64,000 nucleotides of DNA from Devosia litorisediminis (GCF_018334155.1 NZ_JAGXTP010000001.1:744001-808000); one strand, 5' to 3'; numbered from the stretch's first letter, positions 37,290 to 48,518 are shown. Notes: generated from the sequence alone by a model not told the origin. Program-made: numbers and translations.

Positions 37290-38462
37290 ATGATGTTTTC
37301 CCGTGCCGATAAGACGCCTTTGGCGGAATGGTGGTGGTCGATAGACCGGGAGCTGCTGGGCGGTCTGGTCCTGTTGCTCACCTGCGGCATGGTGCTCAGC
37401 TTTGCCGCGAGCCCGCCAGTAGCCGAACGCATTGGCCTGTCGGAGTGGCATTTCGTGCTGCGTCACGCCATGTTCTGCGCCATCGCGCTGCCAGTCATGC
37501 TGGCGACTTCGCTCCTCAATCATCGTCAGGCACGCTTCGTCGCGCTGGCCACGCTGGTGGTCAGTGTGCTGCTGCTGTGGGCGACGCTGCGGTTTGGCAC
37601 CGAGGTCAAGGGCGCGCGGCGCTGGATGTCGTTTGCCGGACAGTCGATCCAGCCGTCCGAATTCGTCAAGCCGGCCTTTGCCGTGCTCAGCGCCTGGCTG
37701 TTTTCGGAATCCATGATCCACCGCAACGTGCCAGGAAAGGCGCTGGCCACCGGCATCATGCTGGTGATCGTAGTAGGCCTGCTGCTGCAGCCCGATATCG
37801 GGCAGACCGCGCTGGTGCTGGGGACCTGGGCCGTGCTGCTGTTTCTCAGCGGCATTTCCTGGTTCATCATTTTCGGACTGGCGGGCGTGGCCGGGGTGCT
37901 GCTGTTTGGCGCCTACATGTTCTTCCCGCATTTTTCCAAGCGCATCGATACCTTCCTGAACCCTGATGGGGGCGGCAATACCTATCAGATCGACCGTGCG
38001 CTGCAGTCGCTGCTTGAAGGCGGCTGGTTCGGGCGCGGGCCCGGTGAATCGATCGCCAAGAAGCTGATCCCCGACGCCCATGCCGACTATGTGTTCTCGG
38101 CAGCGGCCGGTGAATTCGGCATTCTGTTCTGTCTGGTGCTGGTGTCGCTGATCGCGTTTATCGTGTTGCGGGCCATGATGGGCGCCCAGCGCCAGAGCAG
38201 CCTGTTCTCCCGCCTTGCTGCGTCCACATTGGCCATCCAGTTTGCCATGCAGTCCGGCATCAATCTGGCTGTGAACCTGAACCTGATCCCGCCCAAGGGC
38301 ATGACGCTGCCATTTGTTTCCTATGGCGGTACGTCGATGATCGCGGTGGCGTTCGGCATGGGTCTGATGCTGGCCTTTACACGCATCAAGCCCGAGGAAC
38401 GCATGGCCACCGGAATTCCAAGCTTCAAAAGCGCCATTGCGCCACTGGCGCCTGCAGAATGA
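37290..38462 (+). CDS. ftsW: Septal peptidoglycan glycosyltransferase FtsW
   Basis: A 390-residue SEDS-family polytopic membrane protein (about ten helices) that polymerises lipid II at the septum together with FtsI. SEDS signatures: GARRWMSFAGQSIQPSEFVKP, LLLQPDIGQTALV, GRGPGESIAKKLIPDAHADYVFSAAAGEFG and PFVSYGGTSMI. The ribosome binding site before the ATG at 37290 is weak. The stop overlaps the murG start. Confidence 0.96.
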   Translation: MMFSRADKTPLAEWWWSIDRELLGGLVLLLTCGMVLSFAASPPVAERIGLSEWHFVLRHAMFCAIALPVMLATSLLNHRQARFVALATLVVSVLLLWATLRFGTEVKGARRWMSFAGQSIQPSEFVKPAFAVLSAWLFSESMIHRNVPGKALATGIMLVIVVGLLLQPDIGQTALVLGTWAVLLFLSGISWFIIFGLAGVAGVLLFGAYMFFPHFSKRIDTFLNPDGGGNTYQIDRALQSLLEGGWFGRGPGESIAKKLIPDAHADYVFSAAAGEFGILFCLVLVSLIAFIVLRAMMGAQRQSSLFSRLAASTLAIQFAMQSGINLAVNLNLIPPKGMTLPFVSYGGTSMIAVAFGMGLMLAFTRIKPEERMATGIPSFKSAIAPLAPAE

Positions 38463-39568
38463 AGAAATTTGTCTTGATGGCCGGCGGCACGGGTGGACAC
38501 CTGTTTCCCGCCATGGCGCTGGCGCAGGAGCTGGGACGGCGCGGCCATGTGGTCGAACTGATGACCGACCACCGGGTGGATTCCTATGGTGGGGATTTCC
38601 CGGCCAGCGCGGTTCACATCGTGCCATCGGCAACACCATCGCTGCGCAATCCGGTCAAGTTCGTCACTGGCGGGCTGGTCATCCTGCGCGGTATCGCCGT
38701 GGCCTGGAGCAAGCTGCGCAAGAGCAAGCCCGACTGCGTGGTCGGCTTTGGCGGTTATCCGACATTCCCGCCCTTTCTGGCAGCGAATTTTCTGGGCATT
38801 CCGGGCATCCTGCACGAGCAGAACGCCGTGATGGGCCGGGCCAACCGGGCCCTGGTACGGTTCGCTGATATTCTGGCTATGAGTTTTGCCAAGACCAAAT
38901 TCGCCGATGGGCAGTCGCTCGAACAGGTGCTGACCGGCAATCCGGTGCGGGACCGGGTGCGGGCGGTGGCCGGCGAGCCCTATCCCGAACTGATCCCCAA
39001 GGGACCGATCCATATCGTGGTGTTCGGCGGCAGCCAGGGCGCCAAGGCGCTCTCCGATATCGTGCCCTCTGCCATCGCGGCCTTGCCCGATGGGCTGCGG
39101 CACCGGGTTCAGATCGTGCAGCAATGCCGGGCCGAGGATCTCGACCGGGTCGCTGAGGCCTATCGCAGGGCCAAGATCAATGTCGAACTGGCCGCCTTCA
39201 TCAGCGACCTGCCCGAGCGCATCGCGCGCGCCCATCTGGTGATCGGACGTTCGGGTGCTTCCACGATCGCCGAGCTGACCGTGCTGGGCCGTCCGGCCAT
39301 TCTGGTGCCGCTGCCCGGCGCCATCGATGCTGATCAGAAGAACAATGCCATGGTGATGGAAGCGGCTGGTGGCGCCTGGATCGCCGAGCAGGCCACGCTG
39401 TCGCCGCAATCGCTTGGCACTCGGCTCACAGACCTGTTATCCGAGCCGTCAAAACTCACACAAGCCGCCGCCGCTGCCCGTTCGCTGGGTCAGCCGCGCG
39501 CTGTCGAGAAGCTGGCGGACGTCGCCGAAATGCTCTCGGGCAAGACCGTACTGGAACACAATCTATGA
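38459..39568 (+). CDS. murG: UDP-GlcNAc:lipid I N-acetylglucosaminyltransferase MurG
   Basis: A 369-residue membrane-associated GT-B glycosyltransferase that converts lipid I to lipid II. N-terminal [16 protein letters not shown], then [10 protein letters not shown] and [13 protein letters not shown]; the C-terminal donor-binding domain has [13 protein letters not shown] and [28 protein letters not shown] overlap with ftsW upstream and with murC downstream. Confidence 0.97.
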   Translation: MKKFVLMAGGTGGHLFPAMALAQELGRRGHVVELMTDHRVDSYGGDFPASAVHIVPSATPSLRNPVKFVTGGLVILRGIAVAWSKLRKSKPDCVVGFGGYPTFPPFLAANFLGIPGILHEQNAVMGRANRALVRFADILAMSFAKTKFADGQSLEQVLTGNPVRDRVRAVAGEPYPELIPKGPIHIVVFGGSQGAKALSDIVPSAIAALPDGLRHRVQIVQQCRAEDLDRVAEAYRRAKINVELAAFISDLPERIARAHLVIGRSGASTIAELTVLGRPAILVPLPGAIDADQKNNAMVMEAAGGAWIAEQATLSPQSLGTRLTDLLSEPSKLTQAAAAARSLGQPRAVEKLADVAEMLSGKTVLEHNL

Positions 39569-40983
39569 AAATGCCTCGCAATATCGGCCCCGTCCATTTC
39601 ATTGGTATTGGCGGCATCGGCATGAGTGGCATCGCCGAAATCCTGCACAACCAGGGCTATACCGTGCAGGGCTCGGACGCCTCGGCCAATCCCAATGTGC
39701 AGCGCCTGCGCGATATGGGCATCAAGGTCGAGATTGGTCAGAGCGGCGACAACCTGGGCGCCGCCGAAGTGGTCGTGGTGTCTTCGGCCATCCGCAAGGA
39801 CAATCCCGAGCTGGTGGCGGCACGTGCCCGCCAGTTGCCGATCGTGCGCCGGGCCGAGATGCTGGCCGAGATCATGCGTTTCAAGACTGCCATTGCCATT
39901 GGTGGCACCCATGGCAAGACCACCACCACAACGCTGGTGGCCGCGCTGCTCGATGCGGGCAATCTTGATCCGACGGTGATCAATGGCGGCATCATCAATG
40001 CCTATGGCACCAATGCCCGCCTGGGCGCTGGCGAGTGGATGGTGGTGGAAGCCGATGAAAGCGACGGCACCTTCGTCAAGCTGCCCGCCGATGTCGCCGT
40101 GGTTACCAATATCGACCCCGAACATCTGGACCATTATGGCAGCTTCGAGGGTGTGCAGAAGGCATTTCACCAGTTCGTCGAGAACGTGCCGTTCTACGGC
40201 TTTGCGGTGATGTGTCTGGATCATCCCGAAGTGCAGGCCCTGGTCGGCGAGATCAAGGATCGCCGGGTCATCACCTATGGCCAGAACCCGCAGGCCGATG
40301 TGCGGCTGGTGGATCTCGAAACCATTGATGGCGTGAGCCATTTTTCGATCGAAATCCGCGACCGCATCCGCATGACGCAATTGCGTATCGATGGGCTCGA
40401 ACTGCCTATGCCGGGCGTGCACAATGCGCTCAATGCCACGGCCGCCATTGCCGTGGCCGATCAGTTGCACGTGCCGGCCGAGGCGATCCGCACCGGCCTC
40501 AAGGGCTTTACCGGCGTCAAGCGCCGCTTCACCCGCACCGGTGTGGTCGGTGGCGTCACCATTATCGACGATTATGGCCATCACCCTGTCGAGATAACCG
40601 CCGCGCTCAAGGCTGCGCGGGAGTCGACACGGCGCGATGTGATCGCCGTGGTGCAACCGCACCGCTATAGCCGCCTCAAGGATCTGTTCGACGATTTCTC
40701 GGCCTGCTTCAACGATGCCGATACGGTGATTGTCGCGCCGGTTTATGCCGCCGGTGAGCAGCCTATCGAGGGCGTGACGCATGAAGAACTGGTCAACCGC
40801 ATCCTGTCACGTGGTCACCGCGATGCGCGGGTGATTGATCGTCCTGAGGCGTTGGCGCCGCTGCTGGCCAGCCGGGTGGCAGATGGCGATTATGTCGTGT
40901 GTCTGGGCGCAGGCAATATCACGCAATGGGCGGCCACGCTGCCCGGCGAGTTGGCGGCCCTGATGAGCGAGGAGGTCAAGTGA
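39565..40983 (+). CDS. murC: UDP-N-acetylmuramate-L-alanine ligase MurC
   Basis: A 472-residue Mur ligase that adds L-alanine to UDP-MurNAc. N-terminal nucleotide-sugar binding [20 protein letters not shown]-binding [37 protein letters not shown], and [10 protein letters not shown] in the C-terminal domain. ATGA overlap with murG and 4-base overlap with murB, so translation is coupled along the cluster. Confidence 0.97.
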   Translation: MKMPRNIGPVHFIGIGGIGMSGIAEILHNQGYTVQGSDASANPNVQRLRDMGIKVEIGQSGDNLGAAEVVVVSSAIRKDNPELVAARARQLPIVRRAEMLAEIMRFKTAIAIGGTHGKTTTTTLVAALLDAGNLDPTVINGGIINAYGTNARLGAGEWMVVEADESDGTFVKLPADVAVVTNIDPEHLDHYGSFEGVQKAFHQFVENVPFYGFAVMCLDHPEVQALVGEIKDRRVITYGQNPQADVRLVDLETIDGVSHFSIEIRDRIRMTQLRIDGLELPMPGVHNALNATAAIAVADQLHVPAEAIRTGLKGFTGVKRRFTRTGVVGGVTIIDDYGHHPVEITAALKAARESTRRDVIAVVQPHRYSRLKDLFDDFSACFNDADTVIVAPVYAAGEQPIEGVTHEELVNRILSRGHRDARVIDRPEALAPLLASRVADGDYVVCLGAGNITQWAATLPGELAALMSEEVK

Positions 40984-41957
40984 GCTTTCCCGATCTCATT
41001 CCCGCGTTTCAGCCCTGGATTGCCGAAGTCCGCGGCCGGTTGATCCCCAACCAACTGCTCAGCGAAATCACCTGGTTCCGCGTTGGTGGGCCGGCGCAGC
41101 TGTTTTTTACGCCCGCTGACGAAGCCGACCTGGCGTTCTTTTTGAAGAACCTGCCCGCCGATATCCGGGTGACGGTGATCGGGCTGGGCTCGAACCTGCT
41201 GATCCGCGATGGCGGCCTTGATGGCGTGGTCATCCGGCTTTCGGGCAAGGCCTTTGGCCAGGTCGAGGTGCTGGAGGATCACAAGATCCGCGTCGGTACC
41301 TCGCTGCCGGACGTCAAGGTGGCCACAGCGGCGGCCGAAGCCGGCATTGACGGGTTGACCTTTTATCGCGGCATTCCCGGCGGCATCGGCGGGGCGCTCT
41401 ACATGAATGCAGGCTGCTATGGCACCGAGACGCGCGACCGCATGGTCGAACTGCGCGCCGTGACGCGGCAGGGCGAGATCATCACGCTGACCAATGCCGA
41501 TATGGACTACCATTATCGCAAGTCGAATGGCCCTCGTGGGGCGGTGTTCGTCTCGGCGGTCTATCAGGGCTTTGGCGGCGACCGCGAAGAGATCCTGAGC
41601 CGGATGCGCGAGATTACCGAAAAGCGCGAATCCAGCCAGCCGACCAAGGCCAAGACAGGCGGTTCGACCTTCAAGAACCCCGAAGGCCATTCAAGCTGGA
41701 AGCTGGTAGATGCCGCTGGTGGCCGTGGTCTGCGGGTGGGTGGCGCCCAGATGAGCGAACTGCATGCCAACTTCCTGCTCAATGTCGATAACGCAACGGC
41801 CCATGACATCGAAACGCTGGGTGAAACGGTGCGCAACAAGGTGCGCGCCAGTTCCGGCATCGAGCTGAAATGGGAAATCCGCCGCATGGGTCATTTCGAA
41901 CCCGGCAGGGAAGTCCGCGAGTTTCTCGACGGCGATGTCTTCACGGGGGCGGTCTAG
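40980..41957 (+). CDS. murB: UDP-N-acetylenolpyruvoylglucosamine reductase MurB
   Basis: A 325-residue FAD-dependent reductase that makes UDP-MurNAc. FAD-binding stretch [22 protein letters not shown], then [20 protein letters not shown], and the catalytic region [30 protein letters not shown]. Start is GTG at 40980, overlapping the murC stop, with AGGAGG four bases upstream; a longer frame back to 40899 is not supported. Confidence 0.96.
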   Translation: MSFPDLIPAFQPWIAEVRGRLIPNQLLSEITWFRVGGPAQLFFTPADEADLAFFLKNLPADIRVTVIGLGSNLLIRDGGLDGVVIRLSGKAFGQVEVLEDHKIRVGTSLPDVKVATAAAEAGIDGLTFYRGIPGGIGGALYMNAGCYGTETRDRMVELRAVTRQGEIITLTNADMDYHYRKSNGPRGAVFVSAVYQGFGGDREEILSRMREITEKRESSQPTKAKTGGSTFKNPEGHSSWKLVDAAGGRGLRVGGAQMSELHANFLLNVDNATAHDIETLGETVRNKVRASSGIELKWEIRRMGHFEPGREVREFLDGDVFTGAV

Positions 41958-41959
41958 CC

Positions 41960-42880
41960 ATGAGCAAACATGTCGCCGTGCTGATGGGGGGCTGGTCCAA
42001 CGAACGCCCTGTTTCGCTTGCCTCGGGCCGGGAATGCGCCGCTGCACTGCGTCGGGCGGGCTATCAGGTCACCGAAGTCGATGTCGGGCGCGACATTGCC
42101 AGTGTGCTGAGCGAACTCAAGCCTGATGTGGCGTTCAATGCGCTGCATGGCCCCTTTGGCGAAAGCGGCATGATGCAAGGCGTGCTGGAGCTGCTGGGCA
42201 TTCCCTATACCCATTCGGGCGTGCTGGCGTCGGCGCTGGCCATGGACAAGCATCAGGCCAAGATCGCCATGAAGGCGGCCGGCGTGCCGGTGACCGATCA
42301 CGTTATCGTGTCACGCGCCGAAGCCGGACGCGCCCATGTGATGCCGCCACCCTATGTGATCAAGCCGATCGCTGATGGTTCGAGCTTTGGCGTGTTCATC
42401 GTCAAGGGCGATACCAGCCATCCGCCACAGGAAATTCTGCGCGAAGACTGGAATTCGGGCGAAGAGCTGATGGTGGAGCGCTATATTCCGGGGCGCGAAC
42501 TGACGTGTTCGGTGATGGGCGATGTGGCGCTTGGCGTCACCGAAATCGTCATTCCGCAGGGCTTCTACAACTATGAAGCCAAATACGCCAAAGGCGGCTC
42601 AACCCATATTATTCCGGCTCAGCTGCAACCGAAAATTTACGACAAAGTGCAAAAACTGAGCCTTGCCGCGCATGCGGCGCTCGGCTGCCGCGGCGTGACC
42701 CGGTGTGATTTCCGCTACAATGACGCGGCCGGCGAGGATGGGGAACTGGTCTGTCTGGAGATCAATACCCAGCCTGGCATGACCGAGACATCGCTGGTGC
42801 CCGAGCAGGCTGTGCATGCCGGACACTCCTTTGAAGAATTAGTCGCCTGGATGGTGGAGGACGCGAGTTGCAACAGGTAA
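41960..42880 (+). CDS. ddl: D-alanine-D-alanine ligase
   Basis: A 306-residue ATP-grasp enzyme that joins two D-alanines for MurF. N-terminal [48 protein letters not shown], the ATP-grasp lysine in [15 protein letters not shown], and metal-binding [20 protein letters not shown]. The ATG lies two bases after the murB stop. The 3' end overlaps ftsQ by 13 bases. Confidence 0.96.
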   Translation: MSKHVAVLMGGWSNERPVSLASGRECAAALRRAGYQVTEVDVGRDIASVLSELKPDVAFNALHGPFGESGMMQGVLELLGIPYTHSGVLASALAMDKHQAKIAMKAAGVPVTDHVIVSRAEAGRAHVMPPPYVIKPIADGSSFGVFIVKGDTSHPPQEILREDWNSGEELMVERYIPGRELTCSVMGDVALGVTEIVIPQGFYNYEAKYAKGGSTHIIPAQLQPKIYDKVQKLSLAAHAALGCRGVTRCDFRYNDAAGEDGELVCLEINTQPGMTETSLVPEQAVHAGHSFEELVAWMVEDASCNR

Positions 42881-43749
42881 AAAGCGAGACCTTTCTCGCT
42901 GGTGCGCGGATCGTGGATCCCCGTGCATTGCCCGTGCCTGTCCGCTCCTCCCGCCGCAAGTTCATCAACAATCTCGGCCGTGTCTGGGTGCTGCATGGCG
43001 CCCTGATCAAGCGTGGGCTGACCGTCGCGGCCGCTCTTGCTGGCCTGCTGGCCCTCTATCAACTACGCGAACCCATCGCCCATGGTGGCCTGGTTCTGGT
43101 GGAAGTGGCGCAGGGCCGCTTCGCCGATGCCGGTCTGGCGATTGGCGAAATCTCGATTACCGGTCAGGCACTGACCAGCGAACAGGCGATCTTTGATGCG
43201 CTGGGCGTTGAGCCGCACACCTCCACGGTGGCGTTCGATGTCGAAGCCGCGCGGCAGCGGATTGCCGAACTGCCGGCCATTGCCACCGTGAGCGTGCGCA
43301 AGATCTATCCTGGCGATCTGTCCATCACGCTGACCGAAAAGACCCCGGTGGCGCGCTGGCGCGTAGATGGCATCACCTTTGTGGTTGATGCCAGTGGCGA
43401 ACAGATCGGCGAGGATCGGGGCGCCTATGGCGATCTGCCGCTGGTGGTGGGCGATGGCGCCAATGATGATGCCATGGTGATGATCCGGGCGCTCGATCAA
43501 TATCCCACCCTCAAGGATGGTCTGGTGGCGCTGTCGCGTATCGCGGACCGCCGCTGGGACATGATCTATGACACCGGCCTGCGCGTGCAATTGCCCGAAC
43601 TGGGCGTTGCCGGCGCGCTGCGCCACCTGGTCGGCTATCAGGCCGATTATCAATTGCTCGACCGCGACGTCTCGGTGATCGACCTGCGGGTCGCCGGGCT
43701 CGTGGCTGTGCGTCCCACCCAATCTGACGAAGAAGCCGACGACCAATGA
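42868..43749 (+). CDS. ftsQ: Cell division protein FtsQ
   Basis: A 293-residue bitopic divisome protein: a basic cytoplasmic tail, one membrane helix at about residues 50-66 ([14 protein letters not shown]), a POTRA domain at about 90-160 ([12 protein letters not shown]...[24 protein letters not shown]) and a beta domain. It scaffolds FtsL/FtsB. Start is TTG at 42868 with GGAGG seven bases upstream inside the end of ddl. Its stop overlaps ftsA (ATGA). Confidence 0.93.
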   Translation: MQQVKSETFLAGARIVDPRALPVPVRSSRRKFINNLGRVWVLHGALIKRGLTVAAALAGLLALYQLREPIAHGGLVLVEVAQGRFADAGLAIGEISITGQALTSEQAIFDALGVEPHTSTVAFDVEAARQRIAELPAIATVSVRKIYPGDLSITLTEKTPVARWRVDGITFVVDASGEQIGEDRGAYGDLPLVVGDGANDDAMVMIRALDQYPTLKDGLVALSRIADRRWDMIYDTGLRVQLPELGVAGALRHLVGYQADYQLLDRDVSVIDLRVAGLVAVRPTQSDEEADDQ

Positions 43750-45059
43750 TGAGTGATGCCATGACATCCCGGTTGCGCCCCGTGCAGCCCGGCAAGACGA
43801 CGCTGGTGGCGGTGCTCGACATCGGCTCGACCAAGGTGTGCTGCGTGATCGCGCGTCTGACCCCGCGTGCCGAGGGCAAGGCGCTCAAGGGGCGCTCGCA
43901 TCAGGCGCAGGTGATCGGCTTCGGCTATGGCCCCTCGGCTGGCGTCAAGAGCGGCGTAGTCACCGATATCGAAAAGGCCGAGCAGACCATCCGCTCGGTG
44001 GTGGGCATGGCTGAACGCTCGGCGGGGCTGACGCTGGAGTCGGTGATCGTCAATGTCACCGCGGGCCGCCTGGGTTCGGAAACATTCTCGGCGGCGGTGT
44101 CGCTGGATGGTCAGGAAGTCGAAAAGGCCGACATCCGCCGCGTGCTGCGGGCGGTCAATGAGCGCTCGGTACGCCCGGAGCGATCGATCATTCACGCGCT
44201 ACCGATTGGTTACGCGATCGACGGCCAGAAGGGCATTCGCGATCCCAAGGGGATGGTGGGTGACAAGCTGGGCGTCGATGTTGCCGTGGTCAGCTCGGAG
44301 ACGCTGGCGATGCGCAATCTCGAACTGGTGCTGCATCGGTGCCATCTGCAGATCGAAGCGCTGATCGCCACGCCTTATGCATCGGGTCTGTCCACGCTGG
44401 TGGATGACGAGGCCAAGCTGGGCGTGGCCTGCATTGATTTTGGCGGCGCCACCACCACGGTTTCGGTCTTTAATGAAGGCCATCTGGTCTATGCCGATGC
44501 CATCGCCATTGGTGGCCACCATCTGACGCTCGATATTGCCCGCCAGCTATCGGTCAGCGTGGCCGATGCCGAACGGCTCAAGACATTCTACGGCTCGGTG
44601 CTGCCCGGTCAGGCTGATGAGCGCGACATGATCCCGATCCAGCCGGTGGGCGCCAGCCATGATGAGGCGCCGGGGCAGGTGGCCCGTTCGGTGCTGACGC
44701 GCATCATGCGCCCGCGCATCGAGGAAATTCTGACGGCCATTCGCGACCGCATGCAGGCTACCGGCATGATGGATGTGTGTGGGCGTCGCTTTGTGCTGAC
44801 GGGCGGGGCCAGTGAAATGACCGGCCTGCCCGAAGTGGCGCGCCGCACGCTGGCGCGCAATGTGCGCACCGGCCGCCCGATGGGCGTTGCCGGCCTGCCC
44901 GAAATGGCCAAGGGCGCTGCCTTTGCGACCGTTACCGGCATGCTGGTCTATCCGCAGGTCTGCGCCAAGGAGTATTCCGAGCCGCGCGGCAGCCACAAGC
45001 TGACCGGCACGGACGGCTATTTCGCCCGCGTCGGCAACTGGTTGCGCACCAGCTTCTAG
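43746..45059 (+). CDS. ftsA: Cell division protein FtsA
   Basis: A 437-residue actin-like ATPase that tethers FtsZ to the membrane. Phosphate-1 motif VAVLDIGSTKVCCVIARL; SHS2 (1C) domain with VNVTAGRLGSETFSA; phosphate-2 CIDFGGATTTVSVF; adenosine motif FVLTGGASEMTGL; and a C-terminal amphipathic tail (YFARVGNWLRTSF) for membrane binding. It ends three bases before a convergent VOC gene, which separates it from ftsZ. Confidence 0.96.
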   Translation: MMSDAMTSRLRPVQPGKTTLVAVLDIGSTKVCCVIARLTPRAEGKALKGRSHQAQVIGFGYGPSAGVKSGVVTDIEKAEQTIRSVVGMAERSAGLTLESVIVNVTAGRLGSETFSAAVSLDGQEVEKADIRRVLRAVNERSVRPERSIIHALPIGYAIDGQKGIRDPKGMVGDKLGVDVAVVSSETLAMRNLELVLHRCHLQIEALIATPYASGLSTLVDDEAKLGVACIDFGGATTTVSVFNEGHLVYADAIAIGGHHLTLDIARQLSVSVADAERLKTFYGSVLPGQADERDMIPIQPVGASHDEAPGQVARSVLTRIMRPRIEEILTAIRDRMQATGMMDVCGRRFVLTGGASEMTGLPEVARRTLARNVRTGRPMGVAGLPEMAKGAAFATVTGMLVYPQVCAKEYSEPRGSHKLTGTDGYFARVGNWLRTSF

Positions 45060-45062
45060 CGC

Positions 45063-45524
45063 CTAGTTTCCGGCATATGCCTGTTCAAGATCGGCGATGA
45101 TCAGCTTGGTCATCTTGAACATCGCCTCGGTGGCGCGCTGGGCCCCGGCGGGGTCTGCGCCGCCAATTGTGCCGGCAAGCTGGTCGGGCACGACCTGCCA
45201 GCTCAACCCGAACCGGTCCTTGCACCAGCCACACTGGCCTGGTGAGCCGCCCCCACTGGTCAGCGTATCCCAAAAATAGTCGACTTCGTCCTGATCGCGG
45301 CAGCCGATGACGAAGGAGACCGCCTCACTGAAGGTGAATTGCGGGCCGCCATTGAGCAGCATGAAGCGGTGACCTTCGAGTTCGATCTCGGCAATCGCGG
45401 TGGGGGTATGCGCATCGCGGCGTACCCGCCGCAGGATTTTGGCGCTCTTGAAGGTGCTGGTATAAAATTCGATGGCGTCATCGATGCGATTGTCGAACCA
45501 CAGGCACGTCATGATGTCGGTCAT
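45063..45524 (-). CDS. VOC family protein (PhnB-like)
   Basis: A 153-residue vicinal-oxygen-chelate fold protein of the PhnB/3-demethylubiquinone-methyltransferase-like group: MTDIMTCLWFDNRIDDAIEFYTSTF at the N-terminus and QCGWCKDRFGLSWQVVPDQL near residue 100. Function of the group is mostly unknown. AAAGGAG lies six bases before the ATG at 45524. It is the only reverse gene inside the dcw cluster, set between ftsA and ftsZ, which suggests a lineage-specific insertion. Confidence 0.88.
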   Translation of the reverse strand: MTDIMTCLWFDNRIDDAIEFYTSTFKSAKILRRVRRDAHTPTAIAEIELEGHRFMLLNGGPQFTFSEAVSFVIGCRDQDEVDYFWDTLTSGGGSPGQCGWCKDRFGLSWQVVPDQLAGTIGGADPAGAQRATEAMFKMTKLIIADLEQAYAGN

Positions 45525-45638
45525 GGTGGTCTCCTTTGATCCCGTCGGGGGCAGGGCGAGAATTTGCCAAATTTCTTTTTTGCGGCAGTCGGATCGCCTC
45601 ACTGAGTCACGCGGGCAGGATATGCCGGAGCCAGCGTG

Positions 45639-45726
45639 GTTAACAGTGGTTCAATCGGTAACCAATCGGAGTCGCATTTTGCGATCACGTTAACACCGGT
45701 GGGACAATTGTTAGGAGGGAGTTAAC
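45639..45726 (+). promoter_or_regulatory. ftsZ upstream region with three GTTAAC sites
   Basis: The hexamer GTTAAC occurs at 45639-45644, 45689-45694 and 45721-45726 in the intergenic region before ftsZ. CtrA, the cell-cycle regulator of alphaproteobacteria, binds TTAA-based sites and controls ftsZ in Caulobacter, so these may be CtrA half sites. The standard TTAA-N7-TTAA spacing is not exact here. Because the reverse VOC gene cuts ftsZ off from ftsA, ftsZ must have its own promoter in this region. Confidence 0.35.
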
Positions 45727-45773
45727 GTTTGACGGGGTAAATGTTTACCAACACCGCCACTATGAGGCCATTC

Positions 45774-47450
45774 ATGACCATCAACCTCACCATCCCGGAT
45801 ATCCAGGAGTTGAAGCCCCGTATCACCGTCTTTGGTTGTGGTGGTGCCGGCGGCAACGCCGTCAACAACATGATCGAGTCCGGTCTTGATGGCGTGGACT
45901 TCGTTGTTGCCAATACCGATGCGCAGGCCCTGGCCTTGTCCAAGGCGCAGCGCATCATCCAGCTGGGCGTCGGTGTTACCGAAGGCCTGGGCGCCGGTTC
46001 GCACCCAGAAGTGGGTCGCGCGGCAGCCGAAGAGAGCTGGGACGAGATCAATGATCACCTGTCGGGCTCGCATATGGTGTTCATCACCGCGGGCATGGGC
46101 GGCGGTACCGGTACCGGTGCGGCTCCCGTGGTGGCCCGCGCAGCGCGCGAGCAGGGCATCCTGACCGTTGGTGTTGTCACCAAGCCATTCAATTTCGAAG
46201 GCAATCGACGTGCCCGTCTGGCCGAAGATGGCATTGACGAGCTGCACCGCCATGTCGATACGCTGATCGTCATTCCCAATCAGAACCTGTTCCGCGTGGC
46301 CAATGAAAAGACCACCTTTGCCGACGCGTTTGCGATGGCCGACCAGGTGCTGTTCTCGGGCGTGGCCTGCATTACCGATCTGATGGTCAAGGAAGGCCTG
46401 ATCAACCTCGATTTCGCCGACGTGCGCGCCGTAATGCGCGGCATGGGCAAGGCGATGATGGGTACCGGCGAAGCATCGGGCGAAGATCGTGCCCGCCACG
46501 CCGCCGAAGCTGCCATTGCCAACCCACTGCTCGACGATGTGTCGATGCACGGCGCTCGCGGCCTGCTGATCTCGATCACCGGTGGTCCGGATCTGACACT
46601 GTATGAAGTCGATGAAGCTGCCAGCCGCATCCGCGAAGAAGTCGATGTGGACTGCAACATCATTCTGGGCGCGACCTATGACCCAAGCCTGACGGGCACG
46701 CTGCGCGTGTCGGTTGTGGCCACGGGAACGGATGCGACCATGGTGCAGGCTCTTGAGCCCGCCAAGCCACATGCTTCGCGCACCCCACTTGAAGTGCGCC
46801 GCCATGTGCCGGTCGAGCCAAGCCGCACAGGTACTGAGCGCGCTGCCATCGCTTCGCCCGTGACTGTGCCCGAGCAGGTCGAGCATCAGGTTGAAGCCGC
46901 TGTGGCCGAAGCCTTCTCGTTTAACGACATCACCCCCAGCACCCCGGCTGAAGCCGAAGATGATGGCGTGATGGTCGAACCCTATATCCCCGCTGCCGCT
47001 GTTGCGCCGCAGGAAGACGACGAGCCCGTGATGGCCGCCGACTCACCTGTACCAAGCGCATATGTGCCCTCGCATGCCGTTCACCCCGAAGGTCAGCGCC
47101 GCATGCCGCGTACCGAGGAGCTTCCGGTTGTTGCGCGACGGACACAGGAACCAGCGGAACGTGCTGATGCAGAGCCTCGCAATGCGCGTGCGCTGTTCAA
47201 GCGTCTGGCGTCAAATGTTGGTCTTAACCTGGGCCAGCCAGAGGCGCCCCAGAAGAGCGAACCAGCCTATTCCGCCGCCGATGACAATGCCGCTCGCAGC
47301 GCCATAGAGGCCGGTGGCGCAAGGGCTTCGCGGGTTGCTGCCCCAACCGAGGGTGCCCATGGCAATCTCGACAATCATGCCCGCCAGCCTGCTGCGGCAC
47401 CCCAGAAAGAGAGCCTGGAAATTCCAGCTTTCCTGCGCAATCACGGTTAG
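45774..47450 (+). CDS. ftsZ: Cell division protein FtsZ
   Basis: A 558-residue tubulin-like GTPase that forms the Z ring. The GTPase core covers about residues 1-318: [14 protein letters not shown], the signature [13 protein letters not shown], and the T7 loop with NLDFADVR. A long, probably disordered linker follows, ending in the conserved C-terminal peptide [11 protein letters not shown] that binds FtsA. The length is typical for Hyphomicrobiales. I start at the ATG at 45774 (MTINLTIPD, with GAGG six bases before); ATGs at 45741 and 45762 are possible. Confidence 0.97.
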   Translation: MTINLTIPDIQELKPRITVFGCGGAGGNAVNNMIESGLDGVDFVVANTDAQALALSKAQRIIQLGVGVTEGLGAGSHPEVGRAAAEESWDEINDHLSGSHMVFITAGMGGGTGTGAAPVVARAAREQGILTVGVVTKPFNFEGNRRARLAEDGIDELHRHVDTLIVIPNQNLFRVANEKTTFADAFAMADQVLFSGVACITDLMVKEGLINLDFADVRAVMRGMGKAMMGTGEASGEDRARHAAEAAIANPLLDDVSMHGARGLLISITGGPDLTLYEVDEAASRIREEVDVDCNIILGATYDPSLTGTLRVSVVATGTDATMVQALEPAKPHASRTPLEVRRHVPVEPSRTGTERAAIASPVTVPEQVEHQVEAAVAEAFSFNDITPSTPAEAEDDGVMVEPYIPAAAVAPQEDDEPVMAADSPVPSAYVPSHAVHPEGQRRMPRTEELPVVARRTQEPAERADAEPRNARALFKRLASNVGLNLGQPEAPQKSEPAYSAADDNAARSAIEAGGARASRVAAPTEGAHGNLDNHARQPAAAPQKESLEIPAFLRNHG

Positions 47451-47479
47451 TTGGTTCCCCCGGGAATCTTGAAACATTG

Positions 47480-47510
47480 CTCGGTGCGGCTTCCGCACCG
47501 AGTTTTTTTT
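47480..47510 (+). terminator. Strong intrinsic terminator after ftsZ
   Basis: CTCGGTGCGG (47480-47489) and CCGCACCGAG (47493-47502) form a perfect 10-bp stem with a 3-base loop, followed by eight T. lpxC therefore needs its own promoter or read-through. Confidence 0.9.
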
Positions 47511-47561
47511 GGCTAGTACAAGCCGTGGGCAAACGCGGCTTGGGGTCGGAGTAATTCCAGT

Positions 47562-48518
47562 ATGCAAAAACTGAACACGCGCCAGCGTACCCTCGCGGCT
47601 GCGATCGACTTCTCCGGCTACGGTGTCCACAGCGGTCAACCCGTCAACCTGACAATCAGTCCAGCAGCGGCCGATAGCGGCTTCCTGATCTGCCGCACGC
47701 TTGAGAACGGCACCACGACCGTGCCGGTGCAGGTGCATTTTTCGCGGGTCAGCCGAACCACGCTGTGCACGACGCTCGATCTGGGTGACAGCGTCAGCGT
47801 TGCCACCATCGAACATGTGACCTCTGCCCTCAGCGGAATGGGCGTCGACAATGCGCTCATTACCATTGATGGCAGTGAATGCCCGATCCTGGATGGCAGT
47901 GCCCGTCCGTTCGCCGAGGCAATCTTGGCGACAGGTCTGGAAATCCAGCCCGCGCACCGCAAGTTTCTCAAGATCATGCGCGCCGTTACCGTGCGCAACA
48001 ATGACGCCTTTGCCGCGCTTGAGCCCTATAATGGCCGCTCGCTCGATCTCGAGATCGATTTTGATAGCAAGGTCATTGGTCGCCAGCGGATGATCTTCGA
48101 CTGGACGCCGCGTCGCTATTACGACGATGTCTCGCGCGCCCGCACATTCGGCTTTGCCCGTGATGCCAAGATCCTCCGGCAAGCTGGCTATGCGCTGGGC
48201 TCGAGCCTGGATAATTCGATCACCGTGCACGAGGATCGTATCCTCAACCCGGGTGGGCTGCGTTACGAAGACGAGTTCGTTCGCCACAAGCTGCTTGATG
48301 CCATTGGCGATCTGTCGCTGGGCGGTCTGCCGATCTGGGGCCGTTTCCGTTCCTATAAGGGCGGGCACGCGCTCAACGCGCATGTGTTGACCGGTCTCTT
48401 TTCCAGTGAAGCCAATTATGAGATAGTCAGCGCCGATGATCTGCCGCTGGAGTTCCAGGCGTTCGATGAGCAGCCTGAGGGTCTGACGGTCAATCATTAT
48501 CTGCGCTCGGTGCGCTAG
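47562..48518 (+). CDS. lpxC: UDP-3-O-acyl-N-acetylglucosamine deacetylase LpxC
   Basis: A 318-residue zinc hydrolase that catalyses the committed step of lipid A synthesis. Zinc ligands are His85 (ATIEHVTSAL, with catalytic Glu84), His242 and Asp246 (FVRHKLLDAIGD); the catalytic His269 lies in KGGHALN. It indicates that the organism makes lipid A. It keeps the usual place after ftsZ but behind a terminator. Confidence 0.96.
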   Translation: MQKLNTRQRTLAAAIDFSGYGVHSGQPVNLTISPAAADSGFLICRTLENGTTTVPVQVHFSRVSRTTLCTTLDLGDSVSVATIEHVTSALSGMGVDNALITIDGSECPILDGSARPFAEAILATGLEIQPAHRKFLKIMRAVTVRNNDAFAALEPYNGRSLDLEIDFDSKVIGRQRMIFDWTPRRYYDDVSRARTFGFARDAKILRQAGYALGSSLDNSITVHEDRILNPGGLRYEDEFVRHKLLDAIGDLSLGGLPIWGRFRSYKGGHALNAHVLTGLFSSEANYEIVSADDLPLEFQAFDEQPEGLTVNHYLRSVR

